A DNA stretch of 64,000 nucleotides from Helicobacter sp. MIT 05-5294 (GTDB taxonomy: Bacteria; Campylobacterota; Campylobacteria; Campylobacterales; Helicobacteraceae), in NCBI RefSeq assembly GCF_000765675.1, contig NZ_JRPA02000009.1, forward strand, positions 1 to 64,000, given 5' to 3'. Positions 27,283-39,197 of the stretch are shown piece after piece (positions within the stretch are counted from its first letter, which is position 1; each line of letters starts with the position of its first letter). The notes below the pieces were generated by a model. That model was not told the origin of the DNA, ran no database searches, and was given only the letters and a program-made list of their open reading frames with translations. The translations under genes were made by a program, and so were the position numbers.

Positions 27283-27483
27283 TGAGATTCTGTATTAAGG
27301 CGGAAATATTTGATTTAGATTCTGTTGTGGATTCCCTTTGCTTTATGAATTTTGAATCTAAACGCGTAGAATTTGCACATTTTATTTAAAAATTAAACTT
27401 TTACTATACTTTTGTTTGAATTACAATAGGAATTAAGAGATTTTGAGCTAAAATTCCCACACTACAAAACAAAAAGGGCAAAA

Positions 27484-28695
27484 ATGAGCGACAACAATAT
27501 CCAAAAAATGCAAAATGTGAAAAGTCTCCGCGAAGTCAATATCAAAGACAAACGCGTTTTGATTCGCGTGGATTTCAATGTCCCAATGGATAGTGAGCTA
27601 AATATTAGCGATGATACGCGGATTCGTGAGGCGATTCCGACTATTAATTATTGTATTGACAATGGCGCAAAATCCGTGATTCTCGTCAGCCATTTAGGGC
27701 GTCCGCAAGGGAGAAGTAATGAGTTTTCTCTGAAGCATATTTTAAAGCGATTGGAGAGGCTTTTATCTAAAGATGTTGTTTTTGTGGATCATTTAGACAA
27801 TGCGCAAATCACGCTCAATACTTTGGTAGATGGTAGTATTGTATTGCTAGAAAATATCCGATTCTACGAGGGAGAAGAGGAGAACGACCCCGAATTATCA
27901 CAGAAGTTAGCCACGCTTTGCGATGTTTATGTAAATGACGCTTTTGGGACAGCACATCGCAAACATTCCTCTACTTATGGAATCGCAAACTATGCTAAAG
28001 AAAAAGTCGCAGGGTTATTGCTTAAGAAAGAAATTGATTCTTTTGCAATCGCGCTTTCCAATCCCTTGCGCCCATTGTTGTTGATTGTTGGTGGTTCTAA
28101 GGTTTCTTCTAAGCTCACGCTTTTGAAATCTATTTTAGATGTGGTGGATAAAATCATTATCGGCGGGGCGATGAGCAATACCTTTTTGAAAGCGGTTGGG
28201 TATGATATGAAAAGCTCTTTGATTGAAGAAGATTTGCTTGAAGAGGCGCGGAGTATTTTAAGAAATGCTAAAGAAAAGGGCGTGAAAATTTATTTGCCCG
28301 TAGATGTGGTTGCGACAGATAATCTAAAAGAACCTAAAGAAATCAAAATCAGCCCTGCGCAAGATATTCAAGATGGCTTAATGGCGGTGGATATTGGACC
28401 TGCGACCGTGAAGCTTTTTAACGAAGTGATTCGGGATTGTGAGACGATTATTTGGAATGGACCTCTTGGCGTCTATGAGAATCAAAAATTCTCTCGCGGG
28501 ACCTTTAGTATTTCCCACACGATTGCGGATACTTACTCGTATAGCGTGATTGGTGGAGGGGATACGGCTGACGCGGTGGATAAAGCAGGAAACAAAGATG
28601 GTATGAGCTTCACTTCAACAGGTGGTGGAGCGAGTTTGGAGTTGCTTGAAGGCGCGGTGCTACCAGCATTTGAAGTATTGGATAAGAGGGATTAA
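27484..28695 (+). CDS. pgk: Phosphoglycerate kinase
   Basis: 403 residues, full length. Pgk makes ATP from 1,3-bisphosphoglycerate (glycolysis/gluconeogenesis). RVDFNVPMD and SHLGRPQG at the N-terminal domain and IGGGDTADAVDKAG, TSTGGGASLELLEG at the C-terminal domain are canonical. corA follows, as in H. pylori, with a hairpin between. Confidence 0.97.
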   Translation: MSDNNIQKMQNVKSLREVNIKDKRVLIRVDFNVPMDSELNISDDTRIREAIPTINYCIDNGAKSVILVSHLGRPQGRSNEFSLKHILKRLERLLSKDVVFVDHLDNAQITLNTLVDGSIVLLENIRFYEGEEENDPELSQKLATLCDVYVNDAFGTAHRKHSSTYGIANYAKEKVAGLLLKKEIDSFAIALSNPLRPLLLIVGGSKVSSKLTLLKSILDVVDKIIIGGAMSNTFLKAVGYDMKSSLIEEDLLEEARSILRNAKEKGVKIYLPVDVVATDNLKEPKEIKISPAQDIQDGLMAVDIGPATVKLFNEVIRDCETIIWNGPLGVYENQKFSRGTFSISHTIADTYSYSVIGGGDTADAVDKAGNKDGMSFTSTGGGASLELLEGAVLPAFEVLDKRD

Positions 28696-28725
28696 AATGG
28701 GAGAACCCCCTACGAAAACTAAATG

Positions 28726-28754
28726 CTAAAGGAGATTCCATAAGTCTCCTTTAG
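28726..28754 (+). terminator. Hairpin between pgk and corA
   Basis: CTAAAGGAGA (28726-28735), loop of 9, TCTCCTTTAG (28745-28754): a perfect 10-bp stem, followed by TTCTTA. It may end or attenuate the pgk transcript. The T run is weak. Confidence 0.5.
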
Positions 28755-28775
28755 TTCTTACAAAATTAGAGGTAG

Positions 28776-29735
28776 ATGATGTTGAATCTTTTTATTAAAC
28801 GCAATGGTATGGTGGTAAGAGAGAGTGTGCATGCAGTAGATGCAGTGCAAGTAGATGCAGATGTGCTTTGGATTGATTTGTTGCACCCAACCGCACAAGA
28901 AATTGCTTTTATATCTAAAACTTATTTGTTGGATATTCCAACCAAAGAAGAGAGAGAAGAGATTGAGGAGTCCTCGCGTTATTGGGAAAATAGCGAGACC
29001 GTAACGATTAACACTTATTTTCTTACGCGCCCGAGTGAACGGAATCTCTTGCATAATGAGACGATTACATTTTTGATTACACATAATATTCTTTTTACCG
29101 TGCGGTATAGCGAATTTAAAGTGTTTGATGAGATTCAACAACGCGTGCTTGCAAGTCCGAAACATTTTGAAGATGGGTTTGATTTGATTTCTAAGATTTT
29201 TGAATTGCGCGTGGAGAAAGATGCGGATATGCTAGAGAGTATCGCGAAGCAAACGCGTCTTTTGCGCCGTTCTGTTGTGTTTGATAAAAAACTAGGCGAT
29301 GAAATCTTAGAGGACTTGTCTATTTTGCAAGAAATGCACTTGAGTTTGCGAGATAGTTTGTTTGATAAAAGACTTGCGATTGCTGCATTGCTGCGCACAC
29401 ATAAAACCGATGTGGAAGTCAAAAAAGACTTAGGAATCGTGCTAAAAGACATTAACTCACTTGTAGAATTTGCCAATGTGAATATGAATATTTTGGACAA
29501 TATCCAAACGCTTTTTTCAAGCCAAATCAACATTGAACAAAACAAAATCATTAAAACTTTTACAATGGTAACGGTTGCGATGATGCCTCCAACGCTGATT
29601 GCTACGATTTATGGAATGAACTTCACACATATGCCGGAGCTTGAATGGACTTATGCTTATCCTGTTGCATTGGGTATTATGGTGGTTTCTACGATTCTGC
29701 CTATGCTGTATTTCAAAAAGAAAAAATGGCTATAA
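28776..29735 (+). CDS. corA: CorA-family Mg2+/Ni2+/Co2+ channel
   Basis: 319 residues. CorA pentamers carry divalent metals across the inner membrane. The selectivity-filter motif YGMNF lies between the two C-terminal helices; the tail ends with basic residues (KKKKW). A second ATG at 28779 has better spacing to GAGG and may be the true start (one residue shorter). Confidence 0.95.
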   Translation: MMLNLFIKRNGMVVRESVHAVDAVQVDADVLWIDLLHPTAQEIAFISKTYLLDIPTKEEREEIEESSRYWENSETVTINTYFLTRPSERNLLHNETITFLITHNILFTVRYSEFKVFDEIQQRVLASPKHFEDGFDLISKIFELRVEKDADMLESIAKQTRLLRRSVVFDKKLGDEILEDLSILQEMHLSLRDSLFDKRLAIAALLRTHKTDVEVKKDLGIVLKDINSLVEFANVNMNILDNIQTLFSSQINIEQNKIIKTFTMVTVAMMPPTLIATIYGMNFTHMPELEWTYAYPVALGIMVVSTILPMLYFKKKKWL

Positions 29736-29754
29736 ATCACAGATTGCAAAGCCT

Positions 29755-30010
29755 AATTCGTCATTGCGAGTGAGTAAAACGAACGCGGCAATCTATAGTT
29801 TTATAAACAAAAGAGGATTTCACAATAGCGAGATTCTAGGCTGTGGATTTGTGCTAAAGCGGGTGAAATTTGTTTCACAAATTGCACACCACGAGATTCT
29901 AGCAAATCTCTCGCAAGGACATACTAGTAGAATCTCCTTAAACTTGGCATTATAGATTGCCACAGCCTTTTGTCAGAGGCTTCGCACAGGGACATAGTGG
30001 CACAATCTCT
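29755..30010. repeat. Dispersed palindromic repeats between corA and the thioredoxin-like gene (cluster F)
   Basis: Copies at 29758-29800 (GTCATTGCGAGTGAG...GGCAATCTATAG), 29888-29920 (CACGAGATTCTAGCAAATCT then CTCGCAAGGACAT) and 29950-29998 (ATAGATTGCCACAGCC, then GGCTTCGCACAGGGACAT). The last two are degraded at the GCAATGAC end. Confidence 0.6.
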
Positions 30011-30024
30011 GCGCAATTCCCCAA

Positions 30025-30618
30025 TCACACACCCTTTTGCTTGAAATACTCTTGCAATTCTTGCGCAATTGTTTTAGAATCTTTACTCTCCAATGCGGGA
30101 TTCTTTAGAAATTCCAAAGTTGCTAAAAAGCGATTTTTGGGCATAAAACCGGGATAAATAAACAATTCTTTGCCTTTATTGCTAAGAAAAACAAGCGTGG
30201 GCGTAGGCTTGATTTGGTAGAGTTGCGCTAACTCTGTCGTGCTTAAGGTTTGGTTTAGAAAGCCGACTTTGTGGGATTTCGTATAGCTGATATTAATATA
30301 ATAGGGCGCGTAATTTTCTTTGATAAAATGCTTAATATCTGAATTTTCCTTGATGAGGGATTTGAGCCTATCGCAATACACACAACCATTTGCCGAAAAC
30401 ACCAATAAAAAGGGCAGATTCTCACTTGTAATTTCGCTTGTCTCCAAAAACACATCAGAAACTTCCGCATAAGAATTTCTATCTACATTTTCCATTGCCA
30501 AAAGTTGCTCTTTGGTTTGGTTTGTGCCACTTGAGATAATCTCACTATTAACTTCTTCTTGACACGCGCTTAAAGCCAATGCCAACGCAACACATAACGC
30601 AAAGTATTTTTTGTTCAT
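30025..30618 (-). CDS. Thioredoxin-fold lipoprotein
   Basis: 197 residues from the ATG at 30618, which follows AAAGGAATCTAAA; an earlier in-frame ATG lacks this site. The signal ends LALSAC, a lipobox. The domain has ANGCVYCDRLKS, a CxxC redox site, then a thioredoxin-like cis-Pro region (KPTPTLVFLSNKGKELFIYPG). It resembles SoxW/DsbC-like periplasmic reductases. Likely helps reduce or isomerise disulfides in the periplasm, perhaps for cytochrome c assembly; partner unknown. Confidence 0.82.
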   Translation of the reverse strand: MNKKYFALCVALALALSACQEEVNSEIISSGTNQTKEQLLAMENVDRNSYAEVSDVFLETSEITSENLPFLLVFSANGCVYCDRLKSLIKENSDIKHFIKENYAPYYINISYTKSHKVGFLNQTLSTTELAQLYQIKPTPTLVFLSNKGKELFIYPGFMPKNRFLATLEFLKNPALESKDSKTIAQELQEYFKQKGV

Positions 30619-30667
30619 TTTAGATTCCTTTAAAAGGAAAATTATAGCCAAAATTCTAGCTAGATTC

Positions 30668-31279
30668 CTAAATGCCTTGCATTAAAAGATTCCATAAGTT
30701 ATCTACTTCGGATTCCTCTAAAAACTCTCCTTGAAAGTTTAGCCATTTGGCAATGTGGGCTTGGTTGAAAAGTGCGCCTTGCATACAGGATTTATGCCCA
30801 CAGACTAGCCCTCTACCTAAGACAATTTCTTCTTGCAAGGGTTGTTCGCAAATAAGGCAAGTTTGCAAGGTATTGCCTCTTCCTTCAAAATGCAATAATT
30901 GGGCGTAGAGATTTAAAATCGCGCGTTTGGGATTCTCTTTGTTAAGCCGTTTTGCCCCTTCTTCTAAGTGTTCAAAATAAAAAGAATCCAAATCGGATAT
31001 ATCCCTTAAATGCGCGTTTAAGAGGTTTAAGTATTGTTGCCAAAAATAACGCTTATGAGAATCTCTTTCCCACACAAAGCCCAAATGGATAGGTTCGCGT
31101 AGTTTGCCGATTTCTCGCAAATCTTGTTCTATGGAAAAGTCAATTTTATGTCCTAAATGCACGACACTATGTCGCGCACCATAGAATCTATAAAGCGTGT
31201 AAAGTTGGCTTTGCGTAAGGATTCTAACAAGCAAATCTTCCTCACGCACACGCAAAGTGTGTAGAATATAGCCTTGCAA
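30668..31279 (-). CDS. recO: Recombination protein RecO (epsilon-type)
   Basis: 203 residues from a TTG at 31279 (AAAGG upstream). MQGYILHTLRVREEDLLVRILTQ at the N-terminus is the OB-fold start of short epsilonproteobacterial RecO, and the C-terminus carries a CLIC...C zinc-type pair. RecO helps load RecA on SSB-coated DNA. It is much shorter than E. coli RecO (about 240) but normal for this class. Confidence 0.88.
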   Translation of the reverse strand: MQGYILHTLRVREEDLLVRILTQSQLYTLYRFYGARHSVVHLGHKIDFSIEQDLREIGKLREPIHLGFVWERDSHKRYFWQQYLNLLNAHLRDISDLDSFYFEHLEEGAKRLNKENPKRAILNLYAQLLHFEGRGNTLQTCLICEQPLQEEIVLGRGLVCGHKSCMQGALFNQAHIAKWLNFQGEFLEESEVDNLWNLLMQGI

Positions 31280-31367
31280 AATTTACCTTTGTGCTTAAAA
31301 TTTTGGAATTGTAACATACTGCAATGCGACTCTTTTGTGTCGCATTTGTAAAATCTGTTGATAGAAT

Positions 31368-31946
31368 CTAAAATCCTATATGCTCTAACAACACTTTAAA
31401 TCCAAGCAGAATCAAAATGCAACCCGCAAGGATTTCAAGGGGGCGAGAGGGAAACTTATGAAAGGTTTTACTTAAAAGATAAGCGACAAAAACGCAAACA
31501 AAAGTAATAATGCCAATTAGCAAAGCACTAGGAAGCAATGGGGTGTTTTGGGAGAATATCATAACACCTGCTGCAAGGGCGTCTATGCTCGTCGCGATTC
31601 CAATCACAAGCAAAATCCATAGCGAAAGATCTTTGGGAGTTGTTTGTTTTTCCTCGTTAGAATTGGAATCCTTGATGATTTTGATTCCAAGCAAAAGGAA
31701 AACGATAAAAGTTATCCAGTGGTCTATCATGCTGACATAATCAGAAAAACTATCATTGATAAACCAAATCACAAGCCACCCAACTAGTGGCATTAGAAAC
31801 TGAAAAAACGCCGTTACTAATGCGATTTGAAGCCCATGATAAAGTCTCCAAGGCTTAAGGGCTAATCCATAAGAAAAGGCGATAATACAGGCATCAACTG
31901 CAAGTGTGATGCCCAAAAGCAGAATCTCTAAATAGCTAATCAACAT
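31368..31946 (-). CDS. mntP: MntP-family manganese efflux protein
   Basis: 192 residues, six membrane helices. The two family repeats each have an Asp motif: LAVDACIIAFSYG near the start and ATSIDALAAGVMIF in the second half. MntP exports Mn2+ when it is in excess. It starts four bases after the thiG stop and overlaps its operon. No mntP-type riboswitch was seen upstream. Confidence 0.88.
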   Translation of the reverse strand: MLISYLEILLLGITLAVDACIIAFSYGLALKPWRLYHGLQIALVTAFFQFLMPLVGWLVIWFINDSFSDYVSMIDHWITFIVFLLLGIKIIKDSNSNEEKQTTPKDLSLWILLVIGIATSIDALAAGVMIFSQNTPLLPSALLIGIITFVCVFVAYLLSKTFHKFPSRPLEILAGCILILLGFKVLLEHIGF

Positions 31947-31950
31947 TAAT

Positions 31951-32739
31951 TTAGGCTTTTAAATCCGCTAACCCTTCTGTGGGTGAGCTTGCACTCGCAT
32001 AAGGTTTTTTGGGGATTCTTCCTGCAAGATAACTAGCGCGTCCCGCACGCACAGCGTCTCTCATCGCCTCCGCCATAAGAATTGGATTCTGCGCCCCAGC
32101 AATCGCGGTATTCGTTAGCACTGCGTCCGCGCCAAGCTCCATAGCAATCGCCGCATCAGAGGCGCAACCCACTCCAGCATCTACAATCAGTGGCACTTTG
32201 ATTGCTTCTTTGATAAATGTGATATTGTAGCGATTCTGTATGCCAAGTCCGCTACCAATAGGTGCGGCAAGGGGCATTACCGCGCTTGCTCCGGCATTTT
32301 CTAAATGCTTTGCCATAATAGGATCATCATTGCTATAAGCAAGGACGCAAAACCCGTCTTTTGCCAAAACTTCACAAGCTTTGAGTGTCTCTAGCACATC
32401 AGGATAAAGCGTTTTTTGCGTATCTCCAATGATTTCTAGCTTGATAAAATCAATCCCTGTGGCTTCGCGCGTAAGGCGAAAAAGTGTAATGGCTTCTTCT
32501 GCGGTGGTGCAACCTGCGGAATTTGGCAAAAATGCAATCTTGCTACCTTTAAAATAATCCAACAAATTTTCTTCGTTGGGATTCGTGATATTCACGCGCC
32601 GAACCGCAACGGTGATGATTTCTGCTTGTGCGGCTAGGGTAGCGTCAAAGGTGGTTTGAAAGTCTTTGTATTTGCCACTACCAACAATCAAACGGCTTTG
32701 GAAAGTTTTGTTGCCAATTTTTAAAATATCATTTTTCAT
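31951..32739 (-). CDS. thiG: Thiazole synthase ThiG
   Basis: 262 residues. ThiG builds the thiazole ring of thiamine from deoxyxylulose 5-phosphate, ThiS-thiocarboxylate and a glycine imine. [12 protein letters not shown] at the start and [34 protein letters not shown] near the end are canonical. No other thi gene is adjacent, so the pathway must be completed elsewhere. Confidence 0.96.
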   Translation of the reverse strand: MKNDILKIGNKTFQSRLIVGSGKYKDFQTTFDATLAAQAEIITVAVRRVNITNPNEENLLDYFKGSKIAFLPNSAGCTTAEEAITLFRLTREATGIDFIKLEIIGDTQKTLYPDVLETLKACEVLAKDGFCVLAYSNDDPIMAKHLENAGASAVMPLAAPIGSGLGIQNRYNITFIKEAIKVPLIVDAGVGCASDAAIAMELGADAVLTNTAIAGAQNPILMAEAMRDAVRAGRASYLAGRIPKKPYASASSPTEGLADLKA

Positions 32740-32767
32740 TTTTGGATTCCTTAAAATTTAATAAACC

Positions 32768-34222
32768 TTAAATATAGCGGATTTGTTCAATTAAATCAAG
32801 GGGGCTAAGGGAAAAATTGTTGTAATTTTTAACATAATTTTGCGCACAAAAACTATGCAACAAAACCCCTTGTATCGCGGAATCTAATACGCTATTTCCT
32901 TGTGCTAGAAGTCCGCTAATGATTCCGGCTAACACATCGCCGCTTCCGCCTTTGGCTAAAGCATTTGTGCCAAAAGGATTGCAATAGATTCTTTGGTTTT
33001 GGCAAATAAGCGTATTCGCGCCTTTAAGAACCAAAACAACATTAGGATACGCCTTGCAAAACTCCAAAGCATAGCGGATTCTCTCTTTTTGCAACTCTTG
33101 CGTGGAGAGGGTGGCGATTTTTGTGGTTTTGAGAATTTGTGTAAATTCTTTTGGGTGCGGTGTTAAGAGGATTTGTCGGTGTGTGGAGAGAATCTCTAAA
33201 AGGCAAGAATGATAAAAAATATCCGCATCAAGTAATAAAGGAATGTTTTGCAAAGTGGAATCGGGATTGGTGAGGAAATTGGGCGGGGTATTATGAATGC
33301 CAAATCCCATACCAAGCGCAATCGCGGTAGTATTGTGCGGAATCTCTTGTGGATTCATTAGGCTAATGGGTAGATTTTGGATTGTTTGTTGGCTTAACAC
33401 ACTCACTAGCCCCGCACCGCTACGCAAACCTGCAAGAGCGCATAAGATTCCAGCTCCGCTTTTTTCTCCAGCATAAACGCATAAATGCCCGAAATTGCCT
33501 TTGTTGGTGTTTTGCGTGATTCTATGCGGGGCTTTAAAGTCGCTTCTCTCTAGTAGTTTTAAGTCGGAATCAGGAGCAAAAAGGTTTTCGCTAATCCCTA
33601 AATCTATCAAATGCGCTTCTCCTACGAAATCTTTTGCCTCATCGGCGAAAAGTGCTGCTTTAAACGCGCCCATACTTAAGGTAAAATCCGCCTTAAATGC
33701 GCATTCTCCACCGATAAAGCCCTCTTGTGTGATTCCACTTGGAATATCACAGGCGATTTTGATTGCTTCCATTTGGTTGAGAGTATGCAGGATTTGGGTG
33801 GTTTCTAAGTCCAATTCTCCCCTAAAACCCGCACCAAAGATTCCATCTATGATAAGGTCGTAGGGTTGGGATTCTAAAGTTTTTAAAAAATGTAAATTCG
33901 CGCTTTTTGAGGTTTTCAAGGATTCTAAGCGTTGGAGTTGTAGGGCGCAAAGTGTGCTTTTAACGCCTTTTGGCAAAAACACCCAAACTTCGCAGATTCC
34001 ACAAAGCATACGCGCCAAAGCAAGACAATCCGCGCCATTATCGCCATTCCCACAAACAAGCAGAACCTTTAAGCTTTTGGGTTTGGCGGAATCCAAAAAG
34101 CGAGTTTTAAGAAAATAATACATTCCACTTGCGGCATTTTCCATCAGCAATTCTGAAGGTAGATTGAAGTTTTTTGTCGCGTTGCTGTCTAATTCTCTCG
34201 TGCTTACAAATAGGTTTTTCAT
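32768..34222 (-). CDS. nnr: Bifunctional NAD(P)H-hydrate repair enzyme
   Basis: 484 residues. The N-terminal half (about 1-215) is the epimerase (CGNGDNGADCLALAR, DGIFGAGFRG); the C-terminal half (about 225-480) is the ADP/ATP-dependent dehydratase with KGGSGDVLAGIISGLLAQG. Together they repair damaged NAD(P)H. The fusion is intact. Confidence 0.94.
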   Translation of the reverse strand: MKNLFVSTRELDSNATKNFNLPSELLMENAASGMYYFLKTRFLDSAKPKSLKVLLVCGNGDNGADCLALARMLCGICEVWVFLPKGVKSTLCALQLQRLESLKTSKSANLHFLKTLESQPYDLIIDGIFGAGFRGELDLETTQILHTLNQMEAIKIACDIPSGITQEGFIGGECAFKADFTLSMGAFKAALFADEAKDFVGEAHLIDLGISENLFAPDSDLKLLERSDFKAPHRITQNTNKGNFGHLCVYAGEKSGAGILCALAGLRSGAGLVSVLSQQTIQNLPISLMNPQEIPHNTTAIALGMGFGIHNTPPNFLTNPDSTLQNIPLLLDADIFYHSCLLEILSTHRQILLTPHPKEFTQILKTTKIATLSTQELQKERIRYALEFCKAYPNVVLVLKGANTLICQNQRIYCNPFGTNALAKGGSGDVLAGIISGLLAQGNSVLDSAIQGVLLHSFCAQNYVKNYNNFSLSPLDLIEQIRYI

Positions 34223-34314
34223 TTTGGATTCCTTGCGTGATTTAAAAACTTTTGGAATCTTAACAAAATATGCTATAAATTCAATCTAAAATTTATGGGT
34301 TTAAAGTATTATTT

Positions 34315-34746
34315 ATGTTTTTGAAAAATATTTTTTTGGGATTCTGCCTTTTTGTGTTGTTGAATTTTGTGGGTTGTAATGAAGAAAATCCGCCCCCCAA
34401 AAATCAAGAGAAAAACCAAGAAAATAATGCAACCAAAAAGCCGAAACAAGAAGAGGAGATTTCGCAGGATTCCCCTTTGCAACAACAACTTAAAAAGAAT
34501 CTTAAAAGCCATTTGGACGCTCTAAGCAAAGAATTGCAAGAAAAAGATTTAAAATCTTTGCAATTAGAGCAAAACACGGGACTACAAAAGCATATGGAAC
34601 ATTTTGAAAGCTTGTATGGGAGGAAAGATATTCCCAAAAACAACGCTTCATCAGAGAGTTTAAACCAAAAAATCCAAAAGGCGCAGGATTTTCAGCAAGA
34701 AAGAATGGAAAAATTGCGGCAAAAAAATGATGAAATTAGCAAATAG
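34315..34746 (+). CDS. Small charged lipoprotein
   Basis: 143 residues. Signal peptide ends FVGC (Cys21), a lipobox. The mature part is mostly Gln, Lys, Glu and Asn, with heptad-like Leu spacing over about 60-100, so it is probably a coiled coil tethered to the membrane. No family recognised. A ribosome site is not obvious. Located before pyrH but with a 75-base gap. Confidence 0.65.
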   Translation: MFLKNIFLGFCLFVLLNFVGCNEENPPPKNQEKNQENNATKKPKQEEEISQDSPLQQQLKKNLKSHLDALSKELQEKDLKSLQLEQNTGLQKHMEHFESLYGRKDIPKNNASSESLNQKIQKAQDFQQERMEKLRQKNDEISK

Positions 34747-34818
34747 CAAGAAATTTACTAGATTATTAAGTAAGTTTTGATTAAAATTATAAATTTTGAA
34801 ATTCAATTAAGGGCATAA

Positions 34819-35538
<720 letters not shown>

Positions 35539-35547
35539 AGGAAAACA

Positions 35548-35766
35548 ATGAGAACTGAAGAAATTGCTTCAAAAGCTTTACAACAAGTAAATGGCGATAG
35601 ATATTTATTGTCTAATATTTTATTTATGAGAATTGATGAGCTAAGTCGTGGGGCTAAGCCACTTGTTAATAAAGACATTAAGATTGACAAGCTTTCTGAT
35701 ATTGCTTTGCTAGAAGTTGCAGAGGGGAAAATTGGTTTAGACAAAATTGAAGAATCGCAAAATTAA
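35548..35766 (+). CDS. rpoZ: RNA polymerase omega subunit
   Basis: 72 residues. RTEEIASKALQQVNGDRYLLSNILFMRIDELSRGAKPLV is the omega core that wraps the beta' C-terminus and forms part of the ppGpp site. Direct neighbour of spoT, a very common pairing that links the ppGpp target with its enzyme. Confidence 0.92.
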   Translation: MRTEEIASKALQQVNGDRYLLSNILFMRIDELSRGAKPLVNKDIKIDKLSDIALLEVAEGKIGLDKIEESQN

Positions 35767-35805
35767 TTCCGTATTTTAGAAATAAAAAGTAGCAAAAGGT
35801 AAAAT

Positions 35806-37950
35806 TTGGAATTTTTAAAACAAGTTGCAGAAATTGCAAATCCTAAGGCAGCATTGGAATTGTTATATTCTATGGTGGAAGAGACGCCAAATATCCAAAA
35901 CGCAGTTGTTTTCGCCACACAGGCGCACGAAAATCAAAAGCGAAGAAGTGGTGAGCCTTATATCGTGCATCCTTTGCTTGTAGCGTGTATTGTTGCTTAT
36001 TTTGGCGGAGATGAAGTTATGGTGTGTGCGGCACTTTTACACGATGTCGTAGAGGATACAGAATATACACTAGCGGATATTACGCGGGATTATGGGGAAG
36101 ATATTGCGTCTTTGGTTGATGGTTTGACAAAAATTGTCGCTATTCGTGCGGAGGAACTGCCCGCTTCGCATTCTAACGAAAAGCTCGTCGTCTCCGCGCT
36201 AAGTTTCCGTAAAATGCTAATTACTTCAGTCAAAGATGTGCGGGTGCTTGTTGTGAAGCTTTGCGATAGATTGCATAATATGCTAACTCTTGATGCTCTG
36301 CCACCGAATAAACAAAGAAGAATCTCGGAAGAAACTTTGGTTGTTTATGCGCCAATTGCCCATCGCTTAGGAATCTCCTCGCTAAAAAACGAGCTAGAAG
36401 ACCGCAGTTTTTATTATATTTTTCCTCAAGAATACCGCAAAATAGACGATTATTTTTTAAGCCACAAACAAACGATTCAACTTAAACTCAATGCGTTTAT
36501 CCAAAAGGTGCGCAAAAGCCTTGTCCAAGAGGGAGTGCCAGAGAGTGAGTTTAACATCACAAGTCGGATTAAGCGGCATTATTCTATTTATCTGAAAATG
36601 CAACGCAAAGGCATTTCTATTGATGAGGTTTTGGATTTATTGGCGATTCGTGTGATTGTCAAAACTCCTTTGGATTGTTATCGGGTTTTAGGAATCTTGC
36701 ATTTGAAGTTTAAGCCTATTATGTCGCGTTTTAAAGATTATATTGCCTTGCCAAAGGAAAATGGCTACCAAACGATTCATAGCACATTGTTTGATGATTC
36801 GGCGATTTTTGAAGTGCAAATTCGCACAGAAGATATGCACAAAAGCGCAGAATATGGAATCGCAGCGCATTGGAAATATAAAACAGGCGGAAATAGTGGT
36901 CCTAGTTTGGATTGGCTCAATAAATTGCAATTTCAAAACAATTCTATTGAAGAATTTTATGAGTTGGTCAAAAATGATTTGTATCGCGAGGATATTGTTG
37001 TGTTTTCTCCTGATGGCGACAATTATTCTTTGCCTATTGGCGCGGTGGTGTTGGACTTTGCCTATGCGGTGCATACAGAGGTGGGGAATCGGGCAAAAGA
37101 TGCGTATGTGAATAATCAAAAATCTTCCTTGCTGACAACCTTAAAAAGCGGGGATATTGTTAAAATTATTACTGCAAAAGATACGATTCTGCGATGTTCG
37201 TGGATTGACGCGGTAAAAACCTCACGCGCGAAGAGTCAAATCAAAATGAACTGCGCGACAAGAATCAAGGAGATTGAACGCAAAAGTGCGATTAATATTA
37301 TTGCGACAATCTTTGGCAAAAGCGCAGAAGAGATTGAACGATTTATTGAAAAAAATGATTTGGACGATACGATTTATCGCGCAAGCACGGATATTGGATT
37401 TTTAAAAGATGTGAAGAATCGCATTAAAAACTTCTACAAACAAAACGCCGGATTCTTAGAGCAGATTAAAATTAGAATCCTAAAATTAAAAGAATTGCAT
37501 TTTGACAATCTTGTGATTGAAACGAATCACAATATCAATCAAGCGGTGTTTGATTATTGTTGCCACCCAAAATTCGGAGATTCTATTATCGCGTTTAAAA
37601 GTGGTTCTAAGGCATTTGTGCATCATAAACTTTGTGAGCGTGCGTATTTGGAGATTCAAAAAGGCGTAAAAATGCTTTATGTGGATTGGTTAGAAGATAA
37701 GCTACAAGCCTATAAGTTGATTGTTGCGCTAGAGAATCAAAAAGGCGTGTTGGCGAATTTCTTGTCCTTTTTGGCAAAACACGATATTAATGTTTTGGGT
37801 GTGGAGTTGGGTTCGCAAAAAAGCACTTATGCAACGCATTGTGAATTGCGTTTTGAATCTAGTATGGATATTAAAGAGTTAAAAAGCCTATTGGGCAGTC
37901 AATATAAAATCATTGAAGTGCATGCGTTAAAAGACGCATACGCGGATTAA
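35806..37950 (+). CDS. spoT: Bifunctional (p)ppGpp synthetase/hydrolase SpoT
   Basis: 714 residues from a TTG at 35806. Order: HD hydrolase (HPLLVACI...[14 protein letters not shown], intact HD), synthetase domain ([10 protein letters not shown]), TGS ([31 protein letters not shown]) and a C-terminal ACT-like region. Both catalytic halves look active, so this single enzyme would manage the whole stringent response. Confidence 0.95.
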   Translation: MEFLKQVAEIANPKAALELLYSMVEETPNIQNAVVFATQAHENQKRRSGEPYIVHPLLVACIVAYFGGDEVMVCAALLHDVVEDTEYTLADITRDYGEDIASLVDGLTKIVAIRAEELPASHSNEKLVVSALSFRKMLITSVKDVRVLVVKLCDRLHNMLTLDALPPNKQRRISEETLVVYAPIAHRLGISSLKNELEDRSFYYIFPQEYRKIDDYFLSHKQTIQLKLNAFIQKVRKSLVQEGVPESEFNITSRIKRHYSIYLKMQRKGISIDEVLDLLAIRVIVKTPLDCYRVLGILHLKFKPIMSRFKDYIALPKENGYQTIHSTLFDDSAIFEVQIRTEDMHKSAEYGIAAHWKYKTGGNSGPSLDWLNKLQFQNNSIEEFYELVKNDLYREDIVVFSPDGDNYSLPIGAVVLDFAYAVHTEVGNRAKDAYVNNQKSSLLTTLKSGDIVKIITAKDTILRCSWIDAVKTSRAKSQIKMNCATRIKEIERKSAINIIATIFGKSAEEIERFIEKNDLDDTIYRASTDIGFLKDVKNRIKNFYKQNAGFLEQIKIRILKLKELHFDNLVIETNHNINQAVFDYCCHPKFGDSIIAFKSGSKAFVHHKLCERAYLEIQKGVKMLYVDWLEDKLQAYKLIVALENQKGVLANFLSFLAKHDINVLGVELGSQKSTYATHCELRFESSMDIKELKSLLGSQYKIIEVHALKDAYAD

Positions 37951-37964
37951 GTTTAGGAGTATGT

Positions 37965-39179
37965 ATGAATGTAGAATCGCAAATTGAACTTGCTTTAGAG
38001 GAAATTAAACGCGGCACACAAGAAATTATCGGAATGGAATATATCAAGGATTTGGTGAGTGCGTATTTCAAAGAGGGCAAGACCTTTAGCGTCAAAGCAG
38101 GTTTTGACCCAACCGCTCCAGACTTGCATTTGGGACATACGGTTCTTTTGCAAAAACTCGCTACTTTCCAAAAATACGGCGCAAAAGTCTATTTCCTCAT
38201 CGGTGATTTCACAGGAATGATTGGCGACCCTAGCGGCAAAAGTGAGACGAGAAAACCGCTAAGCAAAGAGCAAGTTTTAGCAAATGCAAAGACTTATCAA
38301 GAGCAAGTTACTAAAGTCTTGGATTCTGATAAAATGGAAATCGCCTTTAACTCCGTATGGTTAGATAAACTTGGCACACGCGGAATGATTGAATTAGCCG
38401 CGAAATTTTCTGTCGCTAGAATGCTAGAGCGAGATGATTTTGAAAAACGCTTTAAAAGCCAAAGCCCAATTAGCATTGTGGAGTTTTTTTATCCCTTGTT
38501 GCAAGGTTACGATTCTGTGGCATTGAATTGTGATATTGAATTTGGTGGCACAGACCAAAAGTTTAATTTGCTAATGGGACGCCAACTCCAACGCGCTTAT
38601 GGGCTAAACAAAGAGCAATCCGTCGTAATGGTCCCGCTTTTAGAGGGATTAGATGGTGTGCATAAGATGAGCAAAAGTTTAGGAAACTATGTTGGAATCA
38701 CACAAGAGCCACAAGAAATGTTCGGGCGACTTTTGAGTATTTCAGATGAGCTAATGTGGCGATATTATGAGCTTTTAAGCACAAAAAGCTTACAAGAAAT
38801 AGAATCCCTAAAACAAGGTGTAAATAATGGTGATTTGCACCCGAAAGCAGTTAAAGAGGATTTGGCAGTGGAGATTATCACGCGCTATCATAGCAAAGAA
38901 TGCGCACTAAAAGCAAAAGAAGAGTTTGCGAGGGTTTTTTCCAAAGAAGAGTTGCCAAGTGAGATTCCAGAGTTTCGTAAATCTGAAAGTATTTGGATTG
39001 CCCAAGCTTTGAACGAATGCGGTCTTTGCGCTTCTAATTCTGAAGCTTTGCGCCTCATCAAGCAAGGCGGTGTGAAGCTTAATGGTAATAAATTGGAGGA
39101 TTCTAAGTTTGTCTTAAGCAAAGGTGAATATATTGTGCAAGTCGGTAAGCGCAAATTTGCCAAAATCATTGTTGAATAA
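37965..39179 (+). CDS. tyrS: Tyrosyl-tRNA synthetase
   Basis: 404 residues. The class I HIGH motif appears as LHLGHT and KMSKS is intact ([12 protein letters not shown]). A C-terminal S4 RNA-binding domain is seen in [35 protein letters not shown]. TyrZ-type length. RBS AGGAG precedes the ATG. Confidence 0.97.
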   Translation: MNVESQIELALEEIKRGTQEIIGMEYIKDLVSAYFKEGKTFSVKAGFDPTAPDLHLGHTVLLQKLATFQKYGAKVYFLIGDFTGMIGDPSGKSETRKPLSKEQVLANAKTYQEQVTKVLDSDKMEIAFNSVWLDKLGTRGMIELAAKFSVARMLERDDFEKRFKSQSPISIVEFFYPLLQGYDSVALNCDIEFGGTDQKFNLLMGRQLQRAYGLNKEQSVVMVPLLEGLDGVHKMSKSLGNYVGITQEPQEMFGRLLSISDELMWRYYELLSTKSLQEIESLKQGVNNGDLHPKAVKEDLAVEIITRYHSKECALKAKEEFARVFSKEELPSEIPEFRKSESIWIAQALNECGLCASNSEALRLIKQGGVKLNGNKLEDSKFVLSKGEYIVQVGKRKFAKIIVE

Positions 39180-39197
39180 ATCCCAAAAGGAGAGAAT